Below are positions 12,661 to 26,200 of a stretch of DNA of 64,000 nucleotides, piece after piece. The notes under the pieces were generated by a model that saw nothing but the letters and a program-made list of their open reading frames with translations, was not told the origin of the DNA and did not search any database. Source of the DNA: Carposina sasakii (taxonomy: Eukaryota > Arthropoda > Insecta > Lepidoptera > Carposinidae); the NCBI GenBank assembly GCA_014607495.2, contig CP053169.1:1550001-1614000 (forward strand), given 5' to 3'. How positions within the stretch are numbered: position 1 is the first letter of the stretch; each line of letters begins with the position of its first letter. The position numbers and the translations under genes are program-made.

Positions 12661-13074
12661 GACTCGGTAACATTTCGCGTTGGATTCGTTACCGATAGTT
12701 AGATTGCTGTATTTGTGCCCGAAGAGCGGCGGTAGGCTCACCCCTTAGCACGTGAGACTTAATAGCCTAACTGATGAAAAGTGGGTGTGTGAATTGCACA
12801 CTTCTGCCCAACTTCTTTGGGGTATAATTAGCGTGACTTTATATATGTATAGATATGTATGCTGCAGTTTAAATAGGGTCCGTTTCCTGTGCCTGATTTC
12901 GGAACTAATATTTCGTCTGCAGTCACACATATTATAATGTAGTTATACACATAGTAACTAGCGCCATCAGATCAGATGATTCAAAGAAACTATTTGGAGA
13001 AACTTATTTATTTATTTTAGCCCTTCCTCTGACATGAATTTACTTATATATTTTACAATTAATGATTTATTCTT

Positions 13075-13155
13075 CTTTGTCAGCTTGCCCTTTGGCAAAG
13101 GCCTCCCCCAGAATTCTCCACTCCTTCCTGTCCATGGCACATCTCCTCCAAGTGG
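13075..13155 (-). mobile_element. Fragment of a different LINE C-terminus
   Basis: AMDRKEWRILGEAFAKGQAD on the minus strand resembles the LINE tail but with different wording, suggesting a second LINE lineage. Confidence 0.55.
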
Positions 13156-13384
13156 AGAAACTTACACGATACATACAAAGGCGAACAGCGGCGTTCGATT
13201 CTATTGCATTCAATATTTTTTCTTCCTTAACTTCATTGTGAGTGATAAATACTTCTTTATTCAATATAATATTGTTATATTGAAGAAGTAAAGGAAAAAA
13301 GATGCATGTATGAAGAAGTAAAGGAAAAAGGGTGCATGCATGAAGAACTTAATGAATGTGGGCGAAGCGAAAGAGGTGTGTTTG

Positions 13385-13530
13385 GAATAGTGCAATGTAT
13401 CGTCTTGCATGCTGGGTGCTCGGGTCTGGTTTCTCATGGCGATTGTAGTTAGTGCAAGTGCCTGTTGTCGCAATTATGAGTTATCAGATCCGAGGGTCAG
13501 TGGAGGGTGTAGGGCCCGGTGGTGGGCGCA
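13385..13530 (+). repeat. Interspersed repeat; inverse copy at 51895-52040
   Basis: Shares AGTGCAATGTATCGTCTTGC-like and GTTATCAGATCCGAGGGTCA with the complement of 51895-52040. Confidence 0.75.
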
Positions 13531-15199
13531 CCCATAGTGAATGTTTGGAACGTACTAAAATGAAGCTTTGTACTCTCTACGTACCCCTATGGGACATAGA
13601 CGTAAAGTTATGTATGTATTTATGTACTTATGTTATAAGTCAATAACCGTGACTATCACGAAGTCCATCAATTGTTATTTATGACTACCCTTCAGAATCA
13701 TGCAGTTTTACTCGTTACTGTGAGAATTCCCAAAGTCAACCCATATTTGATGGGTGACTGCTAAATAATTTATCTTTTCTCTTAAACTCCACTAATTTGC
13801 CAGTAGTCTATGACCGTAAAGTTTAACTATTTAAAAAAATGGAAATACGATGGAGTTACATACATATATAACTTCTCATTTATAATATTAGTATGGATAT
13901 AAAACGTAGATGAGCCCATTACTGCCGGCCGGTCGGACGGCGATCCCTGCTTTGCATATAGAAAAGCTATCATTTTTCCGGTTTTAAAAAGAAATTAATG
14001 CTATGAGAATTTTTGCCCACGAAATGCTTGGACCTTGGGCCCCACTTGTCGCTCGACATGTCTACACAATATTATTTGTCCATAGGTATAAATGACAAAA
14101 ATCAAAATGGCGGATTTATGATCAGCTGATATTTTCCCTAGTATGTACCTTTAATACCACCTCTCGGCATTCATCTTTAATGGTACCTGCCACTGGAGAT
14201 ACTATCCAGTGCTGGCAGTTGATGCCTACGAGTATATGACCAGTGAATATGATTGGGAGTTCAAAGCATCCATAGTACTTTGGGAGACCTTGGGAAACTT
14301 GGGAAAGCAGCCTTAAAGCAGCATTATTTCCATAATGAAAGCAAGACTGCAAGAAGAAGCAATGCTCTACACTGCTTATACATACCTACACACGTATTCC
14401 TAAAATGGGGTAGGCGGAACTGACGGATTTAAGGGAGATCCCACAGCTACGTTTAGCACAGCGGGGACAGATGTTAATGATCAGTGACAAGTTGCTAGGT
14501 TACCATTAGAGAATGCCCGAGTTCCTCAGTCGACTCTTACGACATGTACGGAAGGAGATGCAGCTGATGTATTCTAATGAAGCCCCGTATATGGGTATAC
14601 ACATTTCTGATGGAAAGGTAACATAAGAGTTAATAGTAATTCTTCTTCCACGCTGGGCAGGCGGGTTGGTGATTACATAGTTGAAAATCATAATCAAACT
14701 CAGCTGCCATATTTCTTCGCAGACGAAGTCATTACAAAAAAAAAATAGAGAAAAACAAACAACCGTCCTTCTTTGTAAAATATTGCACAATTTTTATATT
14801 TTATTGGCACCGCTGGATTTGCGGGCATTAAACTTTTTCCAATTTTATGTAACGGAAGATATCGTTTGTGTAATGTATTGGCATTATATTCGAGGGAGGG
14901 AAAAGATAAAAAATGCTAATTGGCCGGGTACAGAGATTTGGCGATTCTTCGGTCGCTGGTTTTGTTTTGGAGAATTTCTGCAGTATTATTTATTTAGCAG
15001 AATTGGCATGTGTGGTCTAGAATATCAGCTGCATATCCTTCTGGGCATGTCGTAAGATGCTACTTAGGAACTCAGGGGCATTAACTAAAGCGAGGAGATA
15101 GCAACTTAGTACTAGCCCAGGTACGGTAAACGTGGCCTGCAGGATGTCTTTCGTAATCCTTCAGTTATGGGAACGCTCCCGTGTGTATACGTACTAAGT

Positions 15200-17060
15200 A
15201 TAAACACACGGGTGCGTTCCCAAAGCCGTGTTCTATTTAATAGTAATACACTATGTTAAATTCGGTCCAGCCGAGAAGAATGCGGAACAGCAATTCCTTT
15301 TTACACATAACATTTTATTCATAATAGACTCCAAAGAAAGTTATATTAATGAGGATGAAACTTCACCGCTATCATCGATCACGGAACAGAAGAAAAGCGT
15401 CACGAGATTCAATAATGCGATCCCGGATCGGCTATCACCATTCCTGCAACAATCAATTTTCATTTGCGCCAAGGAAAAAACCCGCCCAAAAGAAAAAGGC
15501 GAGCACAGATGGCAAGCCATTTTTAATCGTCGAACACCGGAAGCCGAAAGAATACCCCACAGTCAGCCGCAGACAAATCGCCGGTAATTAATGATGCGCA
15601 CATTCCTTTTTTTCGATACCAATACAAGAAAGGCGGGGGACAAAACAAAACAGGCGCGGTGTCGAACGAAAGGAGAATTTATCATCTAGACGCCACGACA
15701 GTCGGCGCAAACCGCCAATGTCCATTTGGATAATGCCCGACGCGATTAAAAATATAAAAATACCCCCCGCCACCCTGTGGGCTGGGGGATTTGACGGAGG
15801 ACACCGCTCTGAGGACACAAAAGGATTATAAATGAGAAGGAATTTTAGATAATATTTGTACGTCGCGTCGGATGTGGATTGTAACGTTAGCGCGGAGATC
15901 GGCCGAGGCCCCCTCGCCGGCCGGGGGAACCTTCCGCTATCCTAATGAGTGTTTGTATCAATTTGTTAGTATTGTATTTGAATATTTTTGCGCGTTCGTT
16001 ATGATTTTAATCCCTTGTGGTTTTCGCAGGGATCGATGCCTTTTTGTTTTAATATTTCGGTCCGAGGTATTTTAATTCGCGTCCGTTTGATCGTGGGCCG
16101 GGCAGTTTGCGTGTTGATTAAAGGCGCTTTGGCTTTTTTTAGGGTCGATATCTCAACCGGCTTTTTCCTTTTTAGTCTCGGTTATTTGCAATACAATGTA
16201 CAACAGTGTGGAGGGCGGCTTGAATATTTGAAACGCTTGTGAATTGCCAATTGATTTTGTTGGATGCTTTAAAAAAGCAGCGATATATTACTCTCCAACA
16301 CCTGTAATGTTCTCTCGTTTGAATTCAGTGTTGTTTTAAAAAATACATCCTTTCCACGGGCCGGTGTATTTAGACGGGAGGTCGCGATAGCGCCGGGTCA
16401 GAGTAAAATTAAATCTCGGCCATAATTAATACATTTAAATACATTTTTCCCTGAGTTTTTCGACGACGCCCGCCGAATCCGAATGAGCCGGGCGAAGAAT
16501 AACAGCGACACAGGCACGACGTGTTTTCAATTCATTATCTCGAAAACAAAAATTTCATTAGACCCCAGATTTCCTTTTTCAAATTAATTATTCATGTTTA
16601 AATTAAACAAAATATAATAGGTCTGGAAAAAACCGGACTTATCCTACGATATTTTATTAACCGCATTTATAATGCTCCGATTCTGGCAAATCCGAGGGGG
16701 GAGACGCGCGGGCGAAGGCGTCTCCTGACCGAAAATATTTATGAATGTCGGGCATAAAAATCCACAATAATATTTCAGGGTGGATGTCCGGCGCCCTTAG
16801 CCCTCGCTGATCTATTTAAAAAAGAGGCCCGGAAGGACAAAAGGGCTGGTCATAAAAAAAACTGGACACGTAGAGGTCGGTACGCTTTGTCTGATTCTTA
16901 TTTTTTACCGATTCGAAACCTTTTCGGGCGGTTTTTATCGGTTTTTATTCCGGAGACAGTCGCCCGGCCGCATTTGTTCTAATGTGCCCGCCGCCATTTG
17001 TTATATTATTTTTTGGTGATATTTTTCCGTTTGGATCCAGTAAATGGGTGACCCTTTTTC
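15200..17060. other. Repeat-poor block with TAAT/TTTAT motifs, no gene recognised
   Basis: Mixed GC-rich runs (CCGAGGGGGGAGACGCGCGG) and homeodomain-like AT motifs (AATTAATTATTCATG, CCGCATTTATAATG). Open frames to 119 codons have no recognisable domain or splice context. Bounded by repeats on both sides. Confidence 0.35.
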
Positions 17061-17257
17061 GTATGTATAATTTTTTAGATTAATAGTCTAAGGTTTCTTT
17101 GAATTTTTGGGTTACTTGAAATATTACAGTCTACATAAGTATTACGTACATTTAATAATAAACTTTTTTGGCTTTTGGAATGGCTGACTGAAGAATAAAC
17201 ACTTATTATTATAGTTAGTTTAGTAGGTATGTCGCAATTAATGTTATTATATCATAA

Positions 17258-17484
17258 AATTATTAATAAAGAAAATGGAAAAAATTCTTCACCCGAGTGG
17301 GAATCGAACCCACGACCACTGCAAACCGTGCCAGCCGCTATAACCACTAAGCCACCGGGTCAATTACTCGGATGACGAATTTTACCATCTATTTTCTAAA
17401 TTACATATTGGCAACGTTATTCTTCATCCCGATAGCTATACACTAGCCAAATCTCGGCAAACAAAGCTGAATCCCTTAGCACAA
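17258..17484 (-). repeat. Family E repeat with 3' tRNA-like module
   Basis: Minus strand: body (TGAGATTTGGCTAG-type; here CCGAGATTTGGCTAGTGTAT), then GACCCGGTGGCTTAGTGGTT (A box) and GGGTTCGATTCCC (B box), then an AATAATTTTATA tail. The tRNA-like part is at the 3' end. Confidence 0.82.
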
Positions 17485-18354
17485 TTTTTTTTTAAGGAGT
17501 GATTTTTTTAAATTGTATTATTGAAGCTGTAGAGAAAACTTGATAGGTACCCCTGTTAAATACAGACGCTTAACGATTATTGACCATTTCGTTAATTCTA
17601 TTATTATTTCAATGAGATTTATTCATTCTTATAGACTTTTAGTCAGAACAATCCCACTTTAAAGTACCGCACTGCACCCCGGAAATAACCCGATAACCAA
17701 CGATTTTCGCTCAAAAGCAACACGTAGCGCTACGGGTTCTTTTTGCCCACTCGTAGGGATTGCAATAAGACCGGCCTGACGTAGAAATTGCTAATTTGAT
17801 GTGTGATGCGAAATCTCGCGGGGTTTTTAGACTTACACTTCTGTGTAACTACTCTGTGTTGCTTACGGAGTAGATGTAGAGAGGAGCTGTGTTTATGTTC
17901 TTTAATTACTGTATTTTTGTTTCCTGTACCGATGCGGGGCTTTACTAGAATACATCAGCTGCATCTCCTTCCGTGCAAGTCTTAAGAGTCGAATGAGGAG
18001 ATCAAGGGCGTTCTCTCAGGCGATGAATAACTTGTGACTGATATTTTTTGCATCTGGCCCCGCTACGCTAAACGTTGCTTTAGGATCTTCTCTGTGATTC
18101 GTAATCCTTTAGTTTTCGCTTTCCTATCTAGGGAACACAGCCGTGTATTGGTCTAACTATGTATGTTTGGCCTACGTGCCTTACGAATCACTGGTTTAGT
18201 AACATATTCTTCTTCTTCTTCAGCCTATTGCAGTCCACTGCTGGACGTAGGCCTCCCCCAGGGCACGCCACAAGGCTACTGCCACCGGGGGGTTTTGCCC
18301 ATAGTATTATTATATTACTAATAGTAGCATTAGTAACATATATGCCACCTTAAA

Positions 18355-18490
18355 TGTGCAAACATTAATGAATATCGATGTTTATTTCTGAGTAATGGAT
18401 GTTTCTATATTTATCTATTTATTTATATACCTTTGCTTAGTACCCACGAAACAAGACCTTAGGAATCTTAGTGTCGGACTAGGTCCTGGG
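18355..18490 (+). repeat. SINE family 1, headless copy; tail fragment also at 44135-44215
   Basis: Begins at GTGCAAACATTAATGAATATC and runs to GTGTCGGACTAGG; the tRNA head is absent. Confidence 0.7.
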
Positions 18491-19264
18491 ACAATATACT
18501 ATTTATATTTATAATCTGCCTTAACATTCGATTTTTTAATTGCTTTTCGCCTCTTCCTTGTATTTGAACCGTGGTTTGATGTATGTCTGTTATTTAGTTG
18601 GTTAGTGGGCTCGATTTTACGTGCACATCGTCTAATAGACGGTCGGTTGCAGAGACATTGGATATAAATTTAAAGTATCTTTAAATTACTTAGCAAAACA
18701 TTCATTTTTACGTGGCTGCCGCGTGTACCTACCATATGTTTGTATGACTGATATTATTTTTCCCATCAATGTATATTTACCCCTACGTAAATCTTATGCT
18801 ACTGTGTACGCATAAACGGATTTCGATGAAATCTGCTGATTATGTAGCTTATACTAAGTTACAATAAAATTACTAAAATCATACAGCCAACTAAGCTTCG
18901 AGTTTCTACAGTTGTGGATACGCCATTTTGAGAACACACCTATAAGTTATTCTGATTTTAAACCAATATAAGACACCAATATAACCAATATAAGACACGA
19001 TATAAGACATCCGGCGGATTATTCACGAACTAAATAAAAATGTATGAAACAGTGTGTAGATTGTAAAGATGAAAGATGCTAGCGCTGCGGTAAACGGACC
19101 TCTTATTTTGCGATGAGTTTAAGCTACATAACATAGCCAGCAGGATCAGTTTTATAAGATCAGTGATAAGTTGCTCATTGCCTGAGAGAACACCCCTTAG
19201 TTTCTTAGTCGACTCTTACAACATGCACGGAAGGAGATGCAGCTGAAGTATTCTAGTCAAACAA

Positions 19265-19600
19265 TAATTACACGTACAAAAAAAAGAAACGCCAAGTCCT
19301 AATTTTCATCCAAACGTACGTAAGTCCCATATATTCAAGTGTTCAGGTGGCTTTTTTTAATCGCCACCCCCCATTATCGGAGGCAAGGCCGTCATCCATT
19401 ACCCCGGGATAAACACGGGAAGAGCGCCCTGAGGTGGACCCGATAATGATTTGATTACATCGCGCTCGGCGGCCATTTTGCCTTTCCCTTTTTCCCGCCA
19501 ACGCATTGACCGCGCTGCGGTTTTGGCGATTCGGGTAATCGCTTTTTTTGTGTGTGATTAATTTAATTATTAGGCTAGGTATATAAGGTATTTTTAAATT
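19265..19600. other. CpG-rich unique block upstream of Nup88
   Basis: Lies between two family A repeats about 0.6 kb before the first Nup88 exon found. No ORF with a motif; a promoter or missing 5' exon could not be shown. Confidence 0.3.
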
Positions 19601-20157
19601 AGTTAACTTTGACGCAAGTTTCGGTAGGTAAGAACAAACAACTTTTACCATGGGTCCAACTTACTTCACTGAAACGCATCGGCTGCATCTCCTTCCGTAC
19701 ATGTAGCTAAAGTCGTCTTCTGAACCCAGGGTCGTTCTCTAAGGCCATGCGTTTGTCTGTCAGTGATCTTTTACAGGTGCCGCTATGCGAAACTTGACAG
19801 AAGGATCTCGTTTGTAATCTTTTGGCATAACGGGGCCAAATGTAAAAATCATTGAGAAATTGGTAGCTCATCGCCTGGGAGAAAGTTTCTGAGTTCCTTA
19901 GTCGACTCTTGCGACATGCATGGAAGGGGATAACTGATATATTCTAGTGAAGCCCCGCGTGTGTTTCTCGCCTTGATAGGCGGACTTGATAGTCCTGTCC
20001 TTTTTTCCTTTGTTTTACGGGAAGCCTACGTCCAGCAGTGGACTGCAATAGGCTGATGATGATGATGATGTGTCTAAACCTAATATGGAATATAAATTTT
20101 GTGACATTTATTCATTGTGACAAAATTACACTAACCCGTTATAAATTCCCGTTACAG

Positions 20158-20271
20158 AAGCTACTCCCTAGACGAGAGGTTCCTGTACTCTCAAGCGGAG
20201 GTTCGCCGCGTGCACTGGCACCCTACCTCGCCGTCGCACGTGCTTGTGTTGGTATCGGATAACACTATAAG
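20158..20271 (+). CDS. Nup88: Nup88 exon a (first exon found)
   Basis: Acceptor after TTACAG; donor G|GTAGGA. Encodes SYSLDERFLYSQAEVRRVHW and the following propeller strand ending in SDNTI. Starts on the third base of a codon and ends two bases into one, so an upstream exon must exist. Confidence 0.9.
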
Positions 20272-23200
20272 GTAGGATTCCTTTAATTGACATAAACACA
20301 GTGTGACAAAAAGACAAAAAGAACATATAGTGTTCTTATTCTTTATTGCACACAAAAACAAATATAGCATACAACGTAAAAGAAGAGATGCATGTACAAT
20401 GTTATGCGAAAAGCTATACAGGGTATAACAAAAGGGATATGTTAAGCGAATAGACCACTAAAAGGAACCTACTCACAAAATTTTAGACTCGAATTCACAT
20501 GTTTATTTTTCCAGATAGTATGGAGAATTGGCCCACTGGACCACTTATTTAAACTTACATCAGCTATTATTTGAGTATTAACTGAATGCTATTTAACACG
20601 AAATTATACATATATACATACAGAGAGAAAATTTGTTTTTAAATTTCATATGAGACCTCTTGTCTACCTATAACCACGTCACTATTACAGGCTCTACCAC
20701 GTAGCCCTAAAGCGCGGTCCGAAACTGGCGAGGATCTTCACGATAGGCCCGAAGCCGCATAGCCAGCTATCCGGCCGGACGATCCTGGACAGTTTGGGGG
20801 ACACTGCGGTGGACTTCACGGCTTGCCCCCACTCGGGGCACCTGCTTATATTGAGGGGGAATGGAGACGTTTATATGATGAGCAGCGATCTTGAAGTGGA
20901 GACCAGGTATGGATCGTTGTTGAGTTTTATGAGAGTAGGTTAGCTCATCATCATCATCATTATCATCTTGTATATTATAAAATTATTAATAAAGAAATGG
21001 AAAAAATTCCTCACCCGGGTGGGAATCGAACCCACGACCTCTGCATTCCGCGTGCCAGCGCTCTCACCACTGAGCCACCGGGTCAATTACTCGGATGACG
21101 AATTTTACCATCTCTTTTCTAAATTACATATTGGCACCGTTATTTTTTTCATCCCGATATTGTATATGTCTTGTATATGTCAATGATAACACATTAATCT
21201 TGTTACGGTGTACTTCCTGGTTTTGAGTAATGGATGACCGATAATTGGGATGAATGGAAGAAGAGTAGGTACATATTGCACCGACCCCAATTAATGTAAA
21301 TGTGTAACATTTAGTACCTTAAAATTGGTCAGAAGTGGCACCATGTGATTCTATCTGCCCTTGGTGCTCTACCTACTCCGTAAGGGATAAAGGCGTGATT
21401 ATATGTATGTATGTATATTTAAGATTATGTACAAAAATATTGGAAAAGTCTCAAGGTATAAATCCTAGATTGACAAAGTTCGAGTCGCATCTTTATTTTG
21501 TACTAGTGGACGCCCGCGACTTCGTCCGCGTGGACTGCAGAAAAAAAACAAAATGTCGAAATTATCCGAGATAAAAAGTAGCCTATGTGTTAAGTCCAGG
21601 ATTCAGTCAGCTAACTCCATACCAAATTTTATTAAAATCACTCCAGCCGTTTTCACGTGAAAGAGTAACAAACATCCATCCATCCATACTCACAAACTTT
21701 AGGATTATTTATTGTACACTTAAACATTGAACAAAGTGATTTTACATTGTTACAAGATAATGTACAAAGGCGAGCTTATCTCTTCAAGAGATTTCTTCCC
21801 AGCTAACCCAAAACCCAATTTGTAACACGGTTATCTTTTGATGATGATGATGATGAACCTTGCTATATTCCAATAGCCCACGCCACATAATCGGGCCGCT
21901 AGCTATGTACCCACCAGCGGACGACAACTACGGCACAGACTCGTGTTGTATCGCTGCCCTCGGCGGGACGGACACGCCGGTCGTGGTGGTGGTGGCCACG
22001 TCCGCCGCCGCGCTGTACCACTGCCTGCTGCTGCCTAATGTGAGTCACGGTTATGGTCGGTGTTAGTCACGGTTATGGTTAGTGTGAGTTACGCTTGTGA
22101 TTTATCTGAGTCACGCTTATGATTAATGTTAGTCACAGTTATACCTAATGTGAGTCTCACTTAAAGTGCGCATCCATTAGGCGGTTCGCATCGCATCCCA
22201 TAATTTCGCCTGCCTAAGTTTTGTATGAAGTATGTACTATGTATGAAGCAATGTGATATCGTCCACTACGACGGAGAAGGAAGATTCGGATGTAATTTTT
22301 TGGAATATATTGTCCTAACACAGTCTTGGCGATGATTGCCGACAGACTGGATTGCCCCTATATGCGGCATTGCTGTAACAGGCATGTTCCAGAGGTGCCG
22401 TTTGTGAGGGGCTATTGACCTTGTGTTGTTAGTGTTTATTTTTTGTGTTTGTGTCGTGTTGTTAGTGTTTAATTAATTCCAGACATTATTTTCCTTTAAT
22501 TAACTAAATTTGTAATAATTTAAATGTGTTACGATATTAATAATATAATAATAATAATTGTTATCAGAATCTATGGGGTTTTTTTTTAATTTTGAAATTG
22601 TGATAAGCATCATTTAACATTTAAAGTATGTTTTTCATATTTTTTTTTACTAGGCTCCAAAAAACAACTGCAGTCTTCGCGGATAGAGTTGCTCTGGTCA
22701 AATAATAAAAGTATATTATATTATAGTTCGTGTTCGTATAATGTACAGGGTGTGTGTGACAGCCAGGCAAATACTGATATACTGAACAAGTACTATTGTT
22801 TTGAGTTATATGACACTGTTATTACTCACAGGAAATCTATTTTTACCCGACTGCGCGACGCAAAGGAGTGGTATTGTGTTCAACAGCCTATGTATGTATG
22901 TATGTATGTATGTTCCTTTAAAGCACTTCACAGACCAAACGCCTCGGCCGATTTTTATGATGTATACGTCAATCGATTCCTCTTAGTCCGGCGAGTGTCA
23001 CTAAAGACAAGACGTTAGTAAAAGTCCAATATGGCGACTACTGGACGCCATTTTGTGAAAATGAAAAAAATTAAAGTCGACCAACTATATCGAGTGGGGT
23101 ATCGTTGAATAGATATTTAAAAATCATTTTTAGGTTTATCTCAACATTTTTCGATTCGACTAACCGTTTATCTATATCGATTGAAAGTTGCGTAACAACC

Positions 23201-26200
23201 ATTCTCACATATAAGTTTTTAGACAGCAACAAGACGAAAACTTCTTGCTTCCGAGCATGTTGAGCATGTTTTTTGAAGCGTACCTATTAGTAGCTAGGTA
23301 CTCATAACAAAAAAGTATAAAATAAAAACATAATTTTAAAAATCCAAAAACCCGACTGCTTAATAAGAACCAAATAATGTACATATTTAGATGAAATTAG
23401 TTTCGGGATCGATTATCCGACAGTTAAGCTAATATTTCAATGGATCCTGGCTGTTCAGTTGTTATGTTACGATCATTAGAAAATATTTTATGTTCTTCAA
23501 TAGTATTCATTCCATAATAGTATTATAGAATTCTAGACCACCGGACATCTAAGTGCTTGTTTTTTTCTTTTTTCAGTTTTTTTTTTTATTATGTACATTA
23601 TTTGGTTCTTTTTAAGCAGTCGGGTTTTTGGATTTTTTAAATTATTAATTTGATTAAGAGCGCCAAAGGATGATGCAAGAGATTGTATGAAATCTGGTAC
23701 CCGCTCCAATAGTGATGTGTGATATATCATTGAAAAGGTATTATCTTATAGAATATGAATAAGTATGGCGCCTGTCTTGATTTATAGTCAGATCTGATTG
23801 CCAGCCTAATATAATATCAGGGTAATATGGATTTTCCTTTAATAAAAAATGAAATAAACCTTAAGAAAATGAAATAAATACGATTATGATTCCTTTGGTA
23901 CGTTTCCTTTTTACCATTGATTATGTACAAAAGAAGCAACAGCCGCAACGAAGCTTAATAAGTAAGTTTACAATATGCAATGATTACAATGAAATAAATG
24001 CTTTCAATATGAACAAAACAAATGAAAACGAAATAATTAATGATAACAAAATGAAATAAATATTACAGATCCTCATCTAGTAAGACATCATTAAGGAATA
24101 AGGCAGGGGCTACAAATCCCTCGTGCCTGGCGTATCCTAGGTACCACACGATGGACACGATGTGAGCACAGGTACCTACAGTACGTCGCCCAGTCAGGCA
24201 TGTACAGTAGTATTCAGAGATGGTATTGTTATTATTATTGTTGATTAAAATGTAAACAATAATATATTCTTGCTCGAATATGTCGAGATTGGATACGACC
24301 GCGCATGAGCGAAGAATTTTCATTTATACCATAGTCAGGCAAATCTTCAAGTGCATTTTGTCTATAAATCTCTATTGTGTATATTCCATTCTGTAGATGC
24401 TCACTGCAGTAAGATCTCGCAAGCTTTATTTGATATGTCCCTAACGCCAATAAAATAACTTCCTCTTCAGTGTATCTTGGGAATTCTACATCATTAGCTT
24501 CTAACCTCACAAATATCAGCTCTTCTTTGATTTAGGATCTTTTCCTTTCGACATAATTATATAAAATATTAGGCGTATCTAACTTCAATCTTATTTGTTC
24601 TATAATCATATCGGCGTATTGTTTGTCTACGATTGGTTGATGAAATGGTTCAAATAGCGGCAGCTATTTTAAAATCATTGAACATACTTCGCAATGCCTT
24701 ATTGAAATATTTTTGGCGTAACAGTTTGAAATCTCGCTTGAATCTGCCGTTAACCACTTCCACTACCCACCGGCACATGGTAACCATTCGAGATTCGTTA
24801 GCTTGTTCGGTAGTCAGTTTGAGATTCTGCTCTGTCCTTTGATGGTGGAACATGGTATTCATAGCCACAAGCTTCTATGTTACCAAGGCTATCTCTAAAT
24901 CCGCGATCCAATATAAATACATCGTTAGGTTCCAACAAAATATGAATCGGATTTTCATTGTTGTTCATAATGCTGCTCATAATGTTAGCATCTGTCTTCG
25001 TGGCTGCGTATGGTCCCTTTACATCAATGATGTATCCATCTGTGCATACTATCAAGAAAGGCTTTAACAGATTTTGAAACTTGTGTAAGCTTATGACTGT
25101 CGCTGAAACAGGAAGTTGGCACTTTTATGAATATAATGTATGTTCCGTCGCATATTATAATTGCCTTCGAGTTTTCATCGTCTCCATATATTGCTCTTGG
25201 TATAGTAAGGTTCCTTTCTTTGATGTTATTTCTTTAACGTGGTCCATTCCTAGATGAAGAACTACATATTCCTCGGTAAGACAATCTCGTGCTTTTTTTT
25301 ATTAGCCGCTCTAGGTTTTGTCTTGTCATATTAAATAAACTTGCAAGCCTTTGATTTGAATCACCGGTTCGCAGTTTTGTCAGATATATACCCAGTGCAG
25401 TTCTAGGATTTCTGCATCCTTGGATTAGTGAGGTTTTTGCTCTAATATGGAATCGAATTGTTCGTTATTTCGTCCGGTCCAAAAATGCATCTCTTCATCG
25501 GATAACGCACCTCTGCATTAAAATCCAACCTAGAACCGTGTTGCAAAGCATTTCTCTCATCATGTCACAAATGTGACTAAACTGCGCTGCATTAAAGTCA
25601 TGAGTCACGAGACAATTCTGGGGTAGTTAGGTGCTCTTGACACACTCTTGCACCGTCGGGAATGTGTAATGTATCTTTACAACTTTCGGGATCCTGTAAC
25701 GAGTTGTGTTTTGACAGTTGTGGAAATATACAGTGCCTCGTGTGTTTGGTGCTCTTGAATACTGGAACATGAATAGCATCCACATTTTGTTGTTGTGGTT
25801 CCTGGGGTACTTCTTGGATAGGAGGCGGTCTGATAGCATTTTCAGCCCTTTGCCAACATCGATGGCATAAACTTCGCGTATTGTCAAATTTACCTGAAAC
25901 AATAAACAATATATTTTACCAACCGTTCACCTCTTAAAATAGCCAATACGTAAACATAAAAATAACAATAGTCAAATAATGGGTATATAGTTAAGCATAA
26001 AATGACCACGTGCGTGTTTACGCAACGAGTAAGTGAATAAATGATTAGTTAGTGTAATCAATCATAAATGATAACATATGACCCAACCATTTAGACCTAA
26101 GGTACCTTTTAATTGTAATTAAAATATGATCTTACTCCAAGACTCCATTGTCTTGAATATAAGCTGCTAATTCTGGTTGTAGTCTTGGGAGATCATCAGT

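Noticed and set aside
14681..15055. 124-codon open frame on the plus strand
   Set aside because: AT-rich composition, no domain, no splice context, and its end lies in a family A repeat.
15228..15587. 119-codon open frame with an ILFIIDSKES stretch, considered as a missing Nup88 N-terminal exon
   Set aside because: The resemblance to the Nup88 start is short, there is no convincing splice pair in the right phase, and the downstream part is basic low-complexity sequence in more than one frame.
22653..22690. TTTTTTACTAG acceptor followed by GCTCCAAAAAACAACTGCAG, possible extra Nup88 exon
   Set aside because: It runs into a stop after about ten codons. Exon c joins exon d in phase and matches the family without it.
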